From assembly GCF_010119245.1 (NCBI RefSeq), contig NZ_WNKG01000011.1, forward strand, positions 62,001 through 126,000: a DNA stretch of 64,000 bases, read 5' to 3'. Made by a program: the position numbers and the translations under genes. A model generated the notes under the pieces. The model had not been told where the DNA came from. It searched no databases and saw nothing but the letters and a program-made list of their open reading frames with translations. Below are positions 27,305 through 37,015 of this stretch, one piece after another (the first letter of the stretch is position 1; the number at the start of each line of letters is the position of its first letter). The DNA comes from Cyclobacterium salsum (GTDB lineage: Bacteria; Bacteroidota; Bacteroidia; Cytophagales; Cyclobacteriaceae).

Positions 27305-29062
27305 CTAGTCTTTCTTCCGGTGAATCGCCAGGGACAGTTCTGTTAACTGATCGCTGGAGATGCTGCTGGGAGAATTGATCATGACATCTCTTCCTGCATT
27401 GTTTTTTGGAAAGGCGATGTAGTCTCTGATCGAATCGCTCCCCCCAAAAATGGCGCAAAGCCTGTCAAACCCAAAGGCAATTCCGCCATGAGGCGGCGCA
27501 CCGTATTCAAATGCCTCCATCAGGAACCCAAACTGAGACTGGGCCTCTTCCTCTGTAAAGCCTAAGTGCTTAAACATGAGTTGCTGCCGTTCCCTGTCGT
27601 GAATACGAATGGAGCCACCCCCTATTTCTACACCATTGATAACCAAATCATAAGCATTTGCGCGCACTTTCCCCGGATCCGTTTCCAGCAAGGGAATGTC
27701 TTCCGTTTTGGGAGAGGTAAACGGGTGATGCATGGCATGGTATCGGGCCGTTTCTTCGTCCCACTCCAATAAAGGAAAGTCCAACACCCAAAGTGCTTTG
27801 TAAACCGATCTATCCCTTAATCCCAAATCGTCTCCCATTCTGAGGCGCAATTCAGATAGCTGCTTTCGGGTTGTATGAAGCTCTCCGGACAAAACCAACA
27901 ATAGATCTCCGGCGGCCGCTCCTGCCTTTTCTGCCCAGCTTTTTAAGTCTTCCTGGCTATAAAATTTATCCACAGAAGATTTAAAGGTTCCGTCTAAATT
28001 ACACTTGACATAGACCAGGCCTTTGGCTCCAATCTGAGGCCTTTTCACCCAATTAGTAAGTTCGTCCAGTTGCTTTCGGGTGTAGTCGGCGGCTCCTTTG
28101 GCACATATCCCTGCTACCAGGTCTGCCGAATCGAAGACATTAAACCCTTTTCCCTGGGCCAATTCATTTAACTCAACGAAAGTCATTCCAAACCTCAGGT
28201 CCGGCTTATCATTCCCATACAGCCTCATGGCATCTGAATAGGTCATGCGCTGTACTTCATCCAGCTCCATCCCTTTGACCTCTTGAAAAAGATGCCGCAT
28301 CAAGCCCTCAAATAGTTCCAGGATATCCTCCTGTTCCACAAAAGACATTTCACAGTCGATCTGCGTAAACTCGGGTTGCCGGTCTGCGCGTAGGTCTTCA
28401 TCCCTAAAGCACTTTACAATCTGAAAATAACGGTCAAAACCGCTGACCATCAATAGCTGTTTGAACGTTTGCGGCGACTGGGGAAGGGCGTAAAATTCTC
28501 CGCCATGAATCCGGCTGGGAACTACAAAATCCCTGGCACCTTCGGGAGTGGATTTGATGAGCACAGGCGTTTCTACTTCCATGAAATTGGCCAGATCCAT
28601 GTATTTTCGGGTTTCCTGCATCATTCGGTGCCTCAGGTGCAGTTTTTCCCGGATAATATTTCTTCTCAAGTCCAGATAACGGTACTTCATCCTCAGGTCT
28701 TCGCCTCCATCCGTATCATCTTCAATGATGAAAGGAGGTACCTTCGCCTTGTTCAGTACCTGCAAGTCACTTACTTTTATCTCGATCTCTCCTGTAGGGA
28801 TTTTATTATTTTTTGCCGTACGCTCAATGACTTTCCCATGGGCCTGTACGACAAACTCCCTTCCCAGAGACCCGGCGCTTTTCAGCAGAGCAACTTCCGC
28901 TTCTCCTTCTTCAAATATCAACTGGGTTATTCCATACCTGTCCCTCAAGTCCACCCAAATAAGACCCCCTTTGTTTCTCACCCGTTGCACCCAGCCGGCA
29001 AGGGTTACTTTTTTATTCAAATCCTCCAACCGCAATTCCCCACAAGTATGTGTTCTAAGCAT
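27305..29062 (-). CDS. aspS: Aspartate--tRNA ligase
   Basis: This class II aminoacyl-tRNA synthetase charges tRNA-Asp. The 585-residue bacterial-type protein has an N-terminal OB-fold anticodon-binding domain (about 1-110, [26 protein letters not shown]), a catalytic core with motif 2 in [24 protein letters not shown], the bacterial GAD insertion domain (about 290-420), and motif 3 in [14 protein letters not shown]. The frame opens upstream at 29095, but the ATG at 29062 gives the standard start [11 protein letters not shown] and sits 31 nt below a -7 element. It is a single-gene unit. Confidence 0.97.
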   Translation of the reverse strand: MLRTHTCGELRLEDLNKKVTLAGWVQRVRNKGGLIWVDLRDRYGITQLIFEEGEAEVALLKSAGSLGREFVVQAHGKVIERTAKNNKIPTGEIEIKVSDLQVLNKAKVPPFIIEDDTDGGEDLRMKYRYLDLRRNIIREKLHLRHRMMQETRKYMDLANFMEVETPVLIKSTPEGARDFVVPSRIHGGEFYALPQSPQTFKQLLMVSGFDRYFQIVKCFRDEDLRADRQPEFTQIDCEMSFVEQEDILELFEGLMRHLFQEVKGMELDEVQRMTYSDAMRLYGNDKPDLRFGMTFVELNELAQGKGFNVFDSADLVAGICAKGAADYTRKQLDELTNWVKRPQIGAKGLVYVKCNLDGTFKSSVDKFYSQEDLKSWAEKAGAAAGDLLLVLSGELHTTRKQLSELRLRMGDDLGLRDRSVYKALWVLDFPLLEWDEETARYHAMHHPFTSPKTEDIPLLETDPGKVRANAYDLVINGVEIGGGSIRIHDRERQQLMFKHLGFTEEEAQSQFGFLMEAFEYGAPPHGGIAFGFDRLCAIFGGSDSIRDYIAFPKNNAGRDVMINSPSSISSDQLTELSLAIHRKKD

Positions 29063-29092
29063 AAATAATTCTGTTTGTTTGCAATTAATCGC

Positions 29093-29100
29093 CAAAGATA
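29093..29100 (-). promoter_or_regulatory. Candidate -7 element for aspS (TATCTTTG)
   Basis: The minus strand reads TATCTTTG, a full match to TAnnTTTG, 31 nt upstream of the aspS ATG. It overlaps the upstream alternative start at 29095, which argues for the shorter protein. Confidence 0.5.
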
Positions 29101-29296
29101 AACATTCGATGGAGAGATTGCTATTTTAGGTGAAAGATAAAGCAATAGAAGGGCTATTTTACCCGTTTGATGTAGCAATCGGCAGCTTGGAAATAAGTGA
29201 AAAAACGTATATTTAAAAAGAAAAAGGCGGTTGGATTGAAATTTATCAAGATAATTGACTTATTTTGTGTAACATTTATTATTTAATCTTGATTTT

Positions 29297-30577
29297 ATGA
29301 AAAAATTTTGGACATACGGTGGAATCCTATTGATTATTGGGATGGGCTATTGGGTAAGTCAGAAACAGGAAATTCCTGCTTCGGAAGTAGAAACTGAAGA
29401 AAAAGTGCTGGTCGAAGAAATAGTGCCAATAGAAGAAAACCTCCTATATGGCATTAATGTGGATGAGTTGGATATTATCGAAGGGATTGTTAAACGAAAC
29501 CAAACACTCTCTACCATTTTAGCTCCTTTTAATGTTCCCTATCAGATAATAGACGAAATAGCCAAGAAATCTGCGGAAATTTTTGACGTTAAAAAAATTG
29601 CTTTTAATAAAAAATACACCGTCCTGACTCCAAAGGATTCGCTACAGGCACAATTTTTCATCTACGAACCCAATCCCACCGAGTTTGTGGTATTCAAGCT
29701 TGACCGGCCTGAAATTTACCTGGAAAGTAAGCCAATGGAAATTGTTAACAGGGAGATTGGCGGAACGATCAATTCCTCCCTCTACGTAAACATGACCCAA
29801 TTAGGGCTGACTCCTGACCTCATTGACCAATTTGCGGATCTGTATGGCTGGGTAGTGGATTTTCAACGCCTGCAAAAAGGCGATAAATTTAAAGTAGTAT
29901 TCAAAGAGCAACTAGTTGAAAACCGGACAGTAGGCATAGAAGACATAGAGGCAGCCTATTTTGAGCACATGGGGCAGGGATACCATGCCATTCCCTTTGA
30001 GCAAAACGGGATCGTTTCCTATTTTGATCAGGAAGGAAATAGCCTCAAAAAGGCATTTCTCCGGGATCCCCTGCGATTCACGCGGATTAGCTCCCGGTAC
30101 AGTCTAAGCCGTTTCCATCCCGTTCAAAAACGCTACAAAGCCCACCTGGGCACCGATTATGCCGCACCCAGAGGTACTGAAATCCGTACCGTGGGCGATG
30201 GCACTGTCCTGGAGGCCGGATACAGCCGTGGCAATGGAAATTATGTCAAAATAAAACACAATGGCACCTATTCTACCCAGTACCTGCACATGTCTAAAAT
30301 TGGTAAGGGGATCCGAAAAGGTACTCGTGTAAAGCAAGGTCAGGTCATCGGATACGTGGGCAGCACGGGACTTGCCACCGGCCCGCATCTTTGCTTTCGG
30401 TTTTGGAAACATGGCAAACAGGTGGATTGGCTTCGTGAAGACATCCCACCTGCAGAACCTATTGCGCCAGAGAACCTACAGGCTTTTGAACAAGTGAAAG
30501 GAGAAAAAATAACAAAACTATCTGCTATCCCTTATACCGAAAAAACAGAATTACTTACAAGCAGCTACTCGAAGTAG
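29297..30577 (+). CDS. M23-family peptidoglycan metallopeptidase, membrane anchored
   Basis: This is a probable periplasmic endopeptidase acting on peptidoglycan cross-links. Of 426 residues, 5-21 form a membrane anchor or signal. Residues about 55-260 are a two-part N-terminal region like that of E. coli MepM/YebA-type proteins (IIEGIVKRNQTLSTILAPFNVPYQIIDEIAKKS, then a domain ending DPLRFTRISSRYSLSRFHP). The M23 domain occupies about 275-385. Zinc ligands are H283 and D287 in KAHLGTDYAAPRGTEI and H364 in TGPHLCFRF, with catalytic H331 in QYLHMSKI. It is a single gene with a strong terminator. Confidence 0.93.
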   Translation: MKKFWTYGGILLIIGMGYWVSQKQEIPASEVETEEKVLVEEIVPIEENLLYGINVDELDIIEGIVKRNQTLSTILAPFNVPYQIIDEIAKKSAEIFDVKKIAFNKKYTVLTPKDSLQAQFFIYEPNPTEFVVFKLDRPEIYLESKPMEIVNREIGGTINSSLYVNMTQLGLTPDLIDQFADLYGWVVDFQRLQKGDKFKVVFKEQLVENRTVGIEDIEAAYFEHMGQGYHAIPFEQNGIVSYFDQEGNSLKKAFLRDPLRFTRISSRYSLSRFHPVQKRYKAHLGTDYAAPRGTEIRTVGDGTVLEAGYSRGNGNYVKIKHNGTYSTQYLHMSKIGKGIRKGTRVKQGQVIGYVGSTGLATGPHLCFRFWKHGKQVDWLREDIPPAEPIAPENLQAFEQVKGEKITKLSAIPYTEKTELLTSSYSK

Positions 30578-30592
30578 CCCAGTTTAAAAAAC

Positions 30593-30643
30593 ACCCATTG
30601 GGATAAAAAATATCATCCCAATGGGTATTTTCAGTTTGTTTTT
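30593..30643 (+). terminator. Intrinsic terminator of the M23 peptidase gene
   Basis: A perfect 12-bp stem, ACCCATTGGGAT (30593-30604) with ATCCCAATGGGT (30615-30626), has a 10-nt A-rich loop and is followed by a T-rich tract (ATTTTC, then TTTGTTTTT). Confidence 0.85.
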
Positions 30644-31132
30644 AAACACAGCTGCAAATTCATTTTTTATTTATAAACAGCCATTCTGATTAGTAAAATG
30701 CTAATAATTTGATAAATCTTTCATTGAAATCAAACAATTAGCCCATTTAATCATTATTCTGATTATTTTCTATCTCCTTCTATTTTATTCTTTCTACCCT
30801 CCTAACCTTAACCCGGATGGGTTTATTTTAAACCATTGGTCTATTTACATTATATTATTTTATTATTATTATAATTTAATACTATTTATTTCTTAAAACC
30901 TATTTTTAAAAATTTTTATTTTATATTTTCTATTTGTACCCAAGGCATTCACACGCTATTTTCAAGTTTATCATTTTTTTTAAGGAGCCCGGATCGTTTC
31001 TCTTTTTGAATACAATATCCTCTTTTTTTGCTTTTAAAAGCAATTTTTTTGTCAAAAGACCAAGTTTTGATCTCAAAATAGTTGATAATTTCAGGCATTG
31101 ATTAAATTCAATCTTCCACTAACAACTATAAC
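30644..31132. promoter_or_regulatory. Very AT-rich leader/promoter region of the first SusC operon
   Basis: There is no gene here. The sequence is much more AT-rich than the flanking coding DNA, with long runs of A and T around 30840-30930. It holds a small hairpin, AACCC-GGAT-GGGTT (30810-30823), a 16-bp palindrome with a T tract (31028-31050), and a spaced repeat TCAAAA-7 nt-TTTTGA (31052-31070). A 10-mer CCACTAACAA (31116-31125) stands 7 nt before the SusC ATG. I found no exact TAnnTTTG match, so the promoter position is unknown. Confidence 0.5.
31028..31050 (+). promoter_or_regulatory. Terminator-like palindrome in the SusC leader (possible attenuator)
   Basis: The perfect palindrome TTGCTTTTAAAAGCAA (31028-31043) is followed by seven T residues. 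It lies about 80 nt upstream of the SusC start, in the right direction to stop transcription before the operon. The stem is AT-rich and short (about 6 bp after allowing a loop), so it may instead be an operator. Confidence 0.35.
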
Positions 31133-34100
31133 ATGAGAAAGAAATTACCAATAATTTTATTATTATGGTCTTTCGTGCAATTTTCTTTTGCACAGACCCA
31201 ACGAATCAGCGGGACTATCCTATCCGCTGAAGACAATTCCCCCATACCAGGGGTAAGTATACTGGTCAAGGGATCCACCACCGGAACCGTTTCCGATTTG
31301 GATGGCAACTACTCCCTTGACGTATCCTCGCAGGCCACAACGCTGGTCTATTCCTTTATTGGCATGGAGACTCAGGAAGAGCCTATTGGCGACCGATCTG
31401 TCATTGATGTAGTCATGGCTTCCAGTACGAGTGCCCTGAATGAGGTTGTCGTTACGGCAATAGGCATAGAGCGGGAAAAGAAAGCCTTGGGCTACGCCGT
31501 TTCGGAAGTGGATTCCGATGACATCACTCAGCGATCTGAACCGGATGTGGTCCGGGCCTTGAACGGAAAAGTCGCCGGCGTACTTATTCAGGGATCAGGT
31601 GGTGTCACCGGCGGAAATACCAACATTACCATCCGAGGAAGTTCATCCCTCACTGGAAATAACCAACCCCTGTTTGTCGTAGATGGTATCCCCTTCGATA
31701 ACTCCACCCAGGGTTTTTCAAACTCGGAAGGAAATAGCGTAACCAACCGATCTTTCGACATTGATCCAAATATTGTAGCTTCGGTCACCGTCCTGAAAGG
31801 AGCGGCTGCGGCTGCCCTGTATGGCTCAAGAGCGCAAAACGGTGTGGTAATCATTACCACCAAAAGTGGGAGCGGTGTCTCCCGCAAAGGAATGGAGGTA
31901 AGCTACAGCACCTCGTTTGGAGTAGAAGAAGTCGCCAAACTTCCTGATTATCAGAATCAATACGGACAAGGTGGTAATGGAAACGTGTATATTGAGAATT
32001 ATTTCGGATCCTTCGGTGCTCCCTACAGTGCCTACGATTCAGTTCCCCACCCTTATACCAATCCCGCGCTTGGCCCTTACCTCAACTCCCCTTCTTATCA
32101 AAACGTAGCCAGCAGGGGCGACAACGTACGCTACCAACCTTTTACCGACAAATACCGGAATTTTTTCAATTCCGGTAAGCTTCAGGAACATGCGGTATCC
32201 ATCCAGTCAGGCGGCGAAAAAACATCTCTTTCTGCTGGTCTTTCCTGGATGGACAATTCGGGTATCATTCCCAATTCATCCATCAACCGGATTTCAGCGA
32301 ACGTGGGTGGTAATGCTGAATTGGATAATGGATTGAAATTAAATGCCTCACTGAATTATGTCAGCACGGTTCAGAGCAATCCGGCCCTAGGGAGCGGAAA
32401 TTTTGGAGGCTTCAATCAATCGGCTGCCCAACTGGTGCTATGGATGCCTACCAGCTTTAATCTGGACGGCTATCCCTACCAACGGGAAGAAGATGGGGGT
32501 GCCATGTACTACCGAACGGCAAACAACCCCTATTGGGTGGCGGATAATTCACTGAATGAAAGTAATGTGGATCGGTATTTTGGGAATATCAAGGCCAGTT
32601 ACAATATCACTGACTGGCTATCCGTTGCGTACCAGCTCGGCTACAATGCCTACACTGACCGTCGGTTTTTCATGATGGAGCCGGGAGGATTTGGCTCTGC
32701 CATTCAGCAATCCGGCTTCATGCGCCGGTCTACCTTTTCCAATGCGGAATTGGATGGAAACCTGTTGATCAATATCAATAAGGCCCTATCAGATGATTTT
32801 TACCTCCGCACCATTACCGGATGGAATATCAACCAGCGAACTAACTCCACCAGTCGTTTTGGTGGCAATGGCATTATTGAAAGAGGCATTCGGTCCTTTT
32901 CTAATACATCGGCTCAATTTATCATCGAAGATCGTTTTGTTCAAAGGAGATTTGCCGGCCTGTTTACCGATATTTCCCTGGCCTATCAGGAATGGGCCTT
33001 CGTAAACCTGACCGCCAGAAACGACTGGTCCTCCACCTTGCCGGAAGACAATAGAAGTTACTTTTACCCTGGACTCAGTACCTCCATTATTCTGAGTGAT
33101 GCGCTGGAATGGAACAATTCTTATCTGGATTATGCTAAAATCAGGGCCGGAGTGGGTCAGGTAGGAAACGATGCCGATCCCTACCTAACCACAAATAACT
33201 TTTTGCTAAATCAACCGGTAAACAGCTCCGGAGGCAGCACTCAGTTTCCCTTTGTGAATGGTTACGGTACCACCAATGGCTCTGCAATCAATAGTAACCG
33301 GGGAAATCCACTCCTGAAACCAGAATTAACGACCGAAACCGAACTGGGCACTGAACTGCTCTTCTTCAATCAACGCATCGGTCTGGATGTCACTTATTAC
33401 AACCGAACCACTGAAAACGGAATCACGGCAATCAATGTTCCTCCATCCAGCGGATCGGCTACTCAGGTAGTAAACATAGGAAAGGTGCGGAACAGAGGTG
33501 TGGAAGTGGGGCTCAATTTAAAAGTCCTACAACGGGACAATGGCCTTAACTGGGACATTTTCACTGCCTTCACGCGGAATAGAAACGAGGTATTGGAGCT
33601 CCAGGAGGGGGTTGACCAGATTGTCCTGACGAGTAGTGCCGGTAGCAGTGAAATTGTTCAGATAGCGCACCGTACCGGGCAACCCTTTGGGATCCTGATA
33701 GGTCGAAAAGCCATCCGGGATGCCGAAGGAAATTTGCTTATTGACGGACTACCGGGAACTACCTACGGAAAATACATCGACAACCCGGAACCACAGGTAA
33801 TCGGTGATCCCAACCCGGATTTTGTGGTAGGCATTACCAATGATTTTTCCTACAAAGGCCTGCAACTTTCAGTTGTGCTGGACTGGGTTCAGGGAGGAGA
33901 CCTCTACTCTAAATCCAACCGTGAAATTGTCGGTAGGGGTTTGACAAACGATGCTGGTGACCGGATGGTTTCCCGGATTATGCCCGGGTATATCGCCGCC
34001 AGAAATGGAGACGGAAGCCTGGTCAGGGATGAAAACGGAAATTACCTGGCTGCAGTGGATGCCGATGGAAATCGTATCCGGAATACGATCAATCTTACGA

Positions 34101-34417
34101 ATTTCAACTGGTGGTATGACCGGGGAGGCTTCGGGTGGAACGCAGCAGAGGAGTTTCACACCTTTGATGCCACCGTCTTCCGGTTACGAGAGGTAGCCTT
34201 GAGCTATACCTTCCCATCACAATGGCTAGACAAAACTCCCTTTGGTACGGCCAGCCTGGGCATGTCCGGAAGAAACCTGTGGTTTGTTACACCCAATTTT
34301 CACGATGGCTTAAATCTCGATCCGGAAACCAGTTCGTTTCCCGGACTTAGAGGGATTGACTTTATCGGCGTTCCTTCTGCCAGAAGATACAGCATGAATT
34401 TATCCGTGACCTTTTAA
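31133..34417 (+). CDS. SusC/RagA-family TonB-linked outer-membrane transporter (first pair)
   Basis: This is the outer-membrane channel of a SusCD importer. The 1094 residues begin with a Sec signal ending in FSFAQ. A carboxypeptidase-regulatory-like domain follows at about 22-105 (RISGTILSAEDNSPIPGVSILVKGSTTGTVSDLDGNYSL). The plug domain at about 110-235 contains ALNGKVAGVLIQGSGG, NITIRGSSSLTGNNQPLFVVDGIP and VTVLKGAAAAALYGSRAQNGVVIITTKSG, the SusC signature. A large barrel ends in GVPSARRYSMNLSVTF. It leads a plus-strand operon with SusD and a small lipoprotein. No glycan-type enzyme is beside it; all enzymes of the locus are amide hydrolases. Confidence 0.95.
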   Translation: MRKKLPIILLLWSFVQFSFAQTQRISGTILSAEDNSPIPGVSILVKGSTTGTVSDLDGNYSLDVSSQATTLVYSFIGMETQEEPIGDRSVIDVVMASSTSALNEVVVTAIGIEREKKALGYAVSEVDSDDITQRSEPDVVRALNGKVAGVLIQGSGGVTGGNTNITIRGSSSLTGNNQPLFVVDGIPFDNSTQGFSNSEGNSVTNRSFDIDPNIVASVTVLKGAAAAALYGSRAQNGVVIITTKSGSGVSRKGMEVSYSTSFGVEEVAKLPDYQNQYGQGGNGNVYIENYFGSFGAPYSAYDSVPHPYTNPALGPYLNSPSYQNVASRGDNVRYQPFTDKYRNFFNSGKLQEHAVSIQSGGEKTSLSAGLSWMDNSGIIPNSSINRISANVGGNAELDNGLKLNASLNYVSTVQSNPALGSGNFGGFNQSAAQLVLWMPTSFNLDGYPYQREEDGGAMYYRTANNPYWVADNSLNESNVDRYFGNIKASYNITDWLSVAYQLGYNAYTDRRFFMMEPGGFGSAIQQSGFMRRSTFSNAELDGNLLININKALSDDFYLRTITGWNINQRTNSTSRFGGNGIIERGIRSFSNTSAQFIIEDRFVQRRFAGLFTDISLAYQEWAFVNLTARNDWSSTLPEDNRSYFYPGLSTSIILSDALEWNNSYLDYAKIRAGVGQVGNDADPYLTTNNFLLNQPVNSSGGSTQFPFVNGYGTTNGSAINSNRGNPLLKPELTTETELGTELLFFNQRIGLDVTYYNRTTENGITAINVPPSSGSATQVVNIGKVRNRGVEVGLNLKVLQRDNGLNWDIFTAFTRNRNEVLELQEGVDQIVLTSSAGSSEIVQIAHRTGQPFGILIGRKAIRDAEGNLLIDGLPGTTYGKYIDNPEPQVIGDPNPDFVVGITNDFSYKGLQLSVVLDWVQGGDLYSKSNREIVGRGLTNDAGDRMVSRIMPGYIAARNGDGSLVRDENGNYLAAVDADGNRIRNTINLTNFNWWYDRGGFGWNAAEEFHTFDATVFRLREVALSYTFPSQWLDKTPFGTASLGMSGRNLWFVTPNFHDGLNLDPETSSFPGLRGIDFIGVPSARRYSMNLSVTF

Positions 34418-34429
34418 AAAATCGCTAAG

Positions 34430-36049
34430 ATGAACAGATATTTTAATTTTATTATAGTAATTCTTATTGGTAGCTGTCTGGGAGTCTTTTCCTGCAGCGA
34501 AGACCTGTTGGACATAAATAATGACCCTAACACCTCAACGCAATTGGCCTTGCCCACTACGCTGGCCTTTGCTCAGGTTTCCCTGGTTTCCAATCTTTTG
34601 GAAGAGCCCAACACCAATGCGGGCTCTTTCAGCCGAATGTGGTATACCACGGCTATCCGTAACTATGAACAAAATCAGGGAACGTATAGCGATTCATGGG
34701 TAAACATGTACTCACGGCCTTTGGCAAACCTGCAGGCTGTGCTGGATGGCACTTCGGAACAGGAACCGGGTTACCGGGGTATTGCCAGGCTGCTAAAAGC
34801 GTACACCTTCAGCATCATGGTGGATCTCTATGGAGATGTCCCTTATTTTGAAGCTTTGAACCCTGAGGTTACCTTTCCTTCCGTGGACAGTGGGGAAGCC
34901 ATTTATGCCGACCTGTTGCAAGAAATAGATCAGGCGATTCAGGAATTATCAAGTTCCGCAGAAAACATACAGGGAGACATGATTTATGGAGGCGACCTTA
35001 CTAAATGGGTAAAAATGGGCAATAGCCTGAAATTGAAACTATTTGCCCAAACAAGAAAAGAATCCTCTATTAATTCCGCACAGGGCTTTACCGAGATGCT
35101 GAACAGCGATCTGATTTCAACCATTTCGGATGATTTTCAGTTAAAGTACGGCTCTCAGCAGACACCCAACCAAAACCGTCATCCCTTGCACGTTAACCAT
35201 TACAATCAGGCTACTGCCTATTGGATGGACAATTGGACCATGGCCAATCTACTGAATGATGGCACCATCAGCGGTGTAACCGGTCTTCCCGTATCCTACC
35301 GAAACGTGGAAGATCCCCGGCTTAGGTATTACGTCTTCCGTCAGGTACCGGGAGACGGAGACGGTTCGGTAGTGACCTGCGCCGGAGGGGGCTGCCCCAT
35401 AGGCCTGATCGGCAACGGATATTTGGGAAGGGATGCCGGTGATCCATCGGCTTTTTCTAATGAAGGTGCCCTAATCGCCACTTTTGGGGTGTATCCCGTT
35501 GGTGGGCTGGTCGACACAGATGCCCCAAAAACCGTCACCGCTTCCGATGGCACCGGACGTGGGGTTTTCCCCATGTTGACATCCTTCATGATCAAATTTT
35601 TGCATGCTGAAATGGCCCTGACCACAGCCGTGGAAGGAGACCCACTGGCCCTCTTAAGCGAAGGCATAGAACTGTCCATGCAGAAAGTGAAAAACTACGG
35701 CTCTGAAGAAATGCCTTCCATAGCCGGTAGCTCGTTTGAAATGTCAGACGCAGCGGTTTCTGCTTACATCAATGATGTACAGTCCCAATATTCAGCTGCC
35801 GCCAGCGATGAGGAAAAACTCAATATCATCATGACCGAATACCAGCTGGCCTTATGGGGCAATGGAATTGAGGCTTACACCAATTTCAGAAGGACCGGGT
35901 ATCCTGATTTTGCAGAAACTTCCCCGGTCATGGGAAATCCGCCCTATCCGCAACGATTTATCATCCCCGTTTCAGAATTGGAAACCAATCCTTCGCTGGC
36001 AGACTATACTCCGGACCCATTTGAACCGGTATTCTGGGACCAACCTTGA
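34430..36049 (+). CDS. SusD/RagB-family outer-membrane lipoprotein (first pair)
   Basis: This is the lid and substrate-binding partner of the SusC channel. The 539 residues begin with a lipoprotein signal ending at C22 (LGVFSCSEDLLDINNDPN). Helical repeat segments are visible: YRGIARLLKAYTFSIMVDLYGDVPYFEALNPEV and DMIYGGDLTKWVKMGNSLKLKLFAQ. The C-terminal part includes NIIMTEYQLALWGNGIEAYTNFRRTGYPD and PYPQRFIIPVSE, usual in the SusD-like group often named nutrient-binding outer-membrane lipoprotein. It is 12 nt after SusC. A cysteine pair in VVTCAGGGCPIG could be disulfide-bonded. The ligand is not readable. Confidence 0.93.
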   Translation: MNRYFNFIIVILIGSCLGVFSCSEDLLDINNDPNTSTQLALPTTLAFAQVSLVSNLLEEPNTNAGSFSRMWYTTAIRNYEQNQGTYSDSWVNMYSRPLANLQAVLDGTSEQEPGYRGIARLLKAYTFSIMVDLYGDVPYFEALNPEVTFPSVDSGEAIYADLLQEIDQAIQELSSSAENIQGDMIYGGDLTKWVKMGNSLKLKLFAQTRKESSINSAQGFTEMLNSDLISTISDDFQLKYGSQQTPNQNRHPLHVNHYNQATAYWMDNWTMANLLNDGTISGVTGLPVSYRNVEDPRLRYYVFRQVPGDGDGSVVTCAGGGCPIGLIGNGYLGRDAGDPSAFSNEGALIATFGVYPVGGLVDTDAPKTVTASDGTGRGVFPMLTSFMIKFLHAEMALTTAVEGDPLALLSEGIELSMQKVKNYGSEEMPSIAGSSFEMSDAAVSAYINDVQSQYSAAASDEEKLNIIMTEYQLALWGNGIEAYTNFRRTGYPDFAETSPVMGNPPYPQRFIIPVSELETNPSLADYTPDPFEPVFWDQP

Positions 36050-36076
36050 TCATCCACTCACTTTAAGCAAAAGAAA

Positions 36077-36646
36077 ATGAAACTATATTCCTATATTATT
36101 ATTGTTGCCCTGGCCCTGGTATTTAGTAGCTGCCTGGAAGAGGATTCGATCAAAGAGCCTGATTACGAAGTGGGCATCATTGCAAATGCAACCCTGGAAC
36201 CAGGAAAATACTGGTTTAATATTCAAGCACTCGAAGAATCAGAGGTATCCTTCGATTTGAACTACGAAGGTTTTGGTGTTCACACAGCCTCTTCCATTGA
36301 ATTGTTTCTGAACAGAGGTTCCAATCAGGTTTCCCTGGGTAGCTTTACTGATTTTCCCTCTTCCATTTCCATGACCGGAGCGGAGGCTTATGCGTATTTT
36401 GGAGAGACACCGGCTTCGATAGCGGATGCTAACCTATCCCGGGATGAATTTCGGATTACTTACGAAATTACGACCAGCGAAGGCCTGCAGTTTTCACAGT
36501 ACGGTCAGTACTTCAATTACAATCCCTCCCTGGATGGCCGCTATACCGGTCGGTATGCACAATTTTATACCAACCTCCCGGGATTCGGTACCTTAGTGCT
36601 GGAGGTCAGGGCTCCTAATCCCCAGAATCCAAACGAGCAGGATTAA
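36077..36646 (+). CDS. Small surface lipoprotein of unknown family in the SusE-like position
   Basis: The 189-residue protein has a lipoprotein signal ending at C19 (LALVFSSCLEEDS). The acidic residues just after the cysteine (EED) fit the lipoprotein export signal that sends Bacteroidota lipoproteins to the cell surface. The mature part is rich in beta-strand and aromatic residues (LEPGKYWFNIQALEESEVSFDLNYEGFG, FRITYEITTSEGLQFSQYGQYFNY). I do not recognise a family. It is 27 nt after SusD and ends the operon, where carbohydrate loci often encode a surface binding protein, so a ligand-binding role is a reasonable guess. Confidence 0.75.
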   Translation: MKLYSYIIIVALALVFSSCLEEDSIKEPDYEVGIIANATLEPGKYWFNIQALEESEVSFDLNYEGFGVHTASSIELFLNRGSNQVSLGSFTDFPSSISMTGAEAYAYFGETPASIADANLSRDEFRITYEITTSEGLQFSQYGQYFNYNPSLDGRYTGRYAQFYTNLPGFGTLVLEVRAPNPQNPNEQD

Positions 36647-36680
36647 AATAGATCTGGAACTTTCATTCCAATTGACCGGA

Positions 36681-36716
36681 AAACAAAAAAAGGAGCTGAA
36701 TCAGCTCCTTTTTTTG
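36681..36716 (+). terminator. Intrinsic terminator of the first SusCD operon
   Basis: AGGAGCTGA and TCAGCTCCT pair around one central base, with A runs before and T7 after. A 35-nt stretch here (36681-36715) is identical to the one at 53951-53985, after the OmpA-family gene. Confidence 0.9.
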
Positions 36717-36950
36717 TTAGTCAAAGAATTCGCCAAAACCTTAAAAAATATACTTGTTTTCTCAGGCTGGTAGAAAAAATCGAAAAGTAGCCACAGGTAT
36801 CCAAACGCGTAATACCCGAGCCGTTTGGTGTCGCCTCATTCCCGATTTACGGTTTGTCGGACTACTCATTCCTGAGTGAAACAGGCTATTCTCCAAGATT
36901 TTACCGGACTTCGATCAATCGGGTCTTCAGACCCTGAAACCCAACTACTA
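36717..36950. other. Intergenic spacer between two convergent operons
   Basis: There is no gene of useful length. A short perfect inverted repeat, GGGTCT-TC-AGACCC, is at 36921-36934. The spacer lies between the terminators of the two convergent units of the amide locus. Confidence 0.4.
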
Positions 36951-36986
36951 AAAATCCAGTCCGGTTAAGTTCACCGGGCTGGATTT
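36951..36986 (-). terminator. Terminator of the nine-gene amidase operon
   Basis: AAATCCAGTCCGG (36952-36964) pairs with CCGGGCTGGATTT (36974-36986) with one G-U pair, over a 13-bp stem and a 9-nt loop. On the minus strand it ends in TTTTT, 30 nt after the stop of the last amidase. Confidence 0.85.
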
Positions 36987-37015
36987 CTAGAGAAGAGCCC
37001 CCTGTTGGTATGGAT

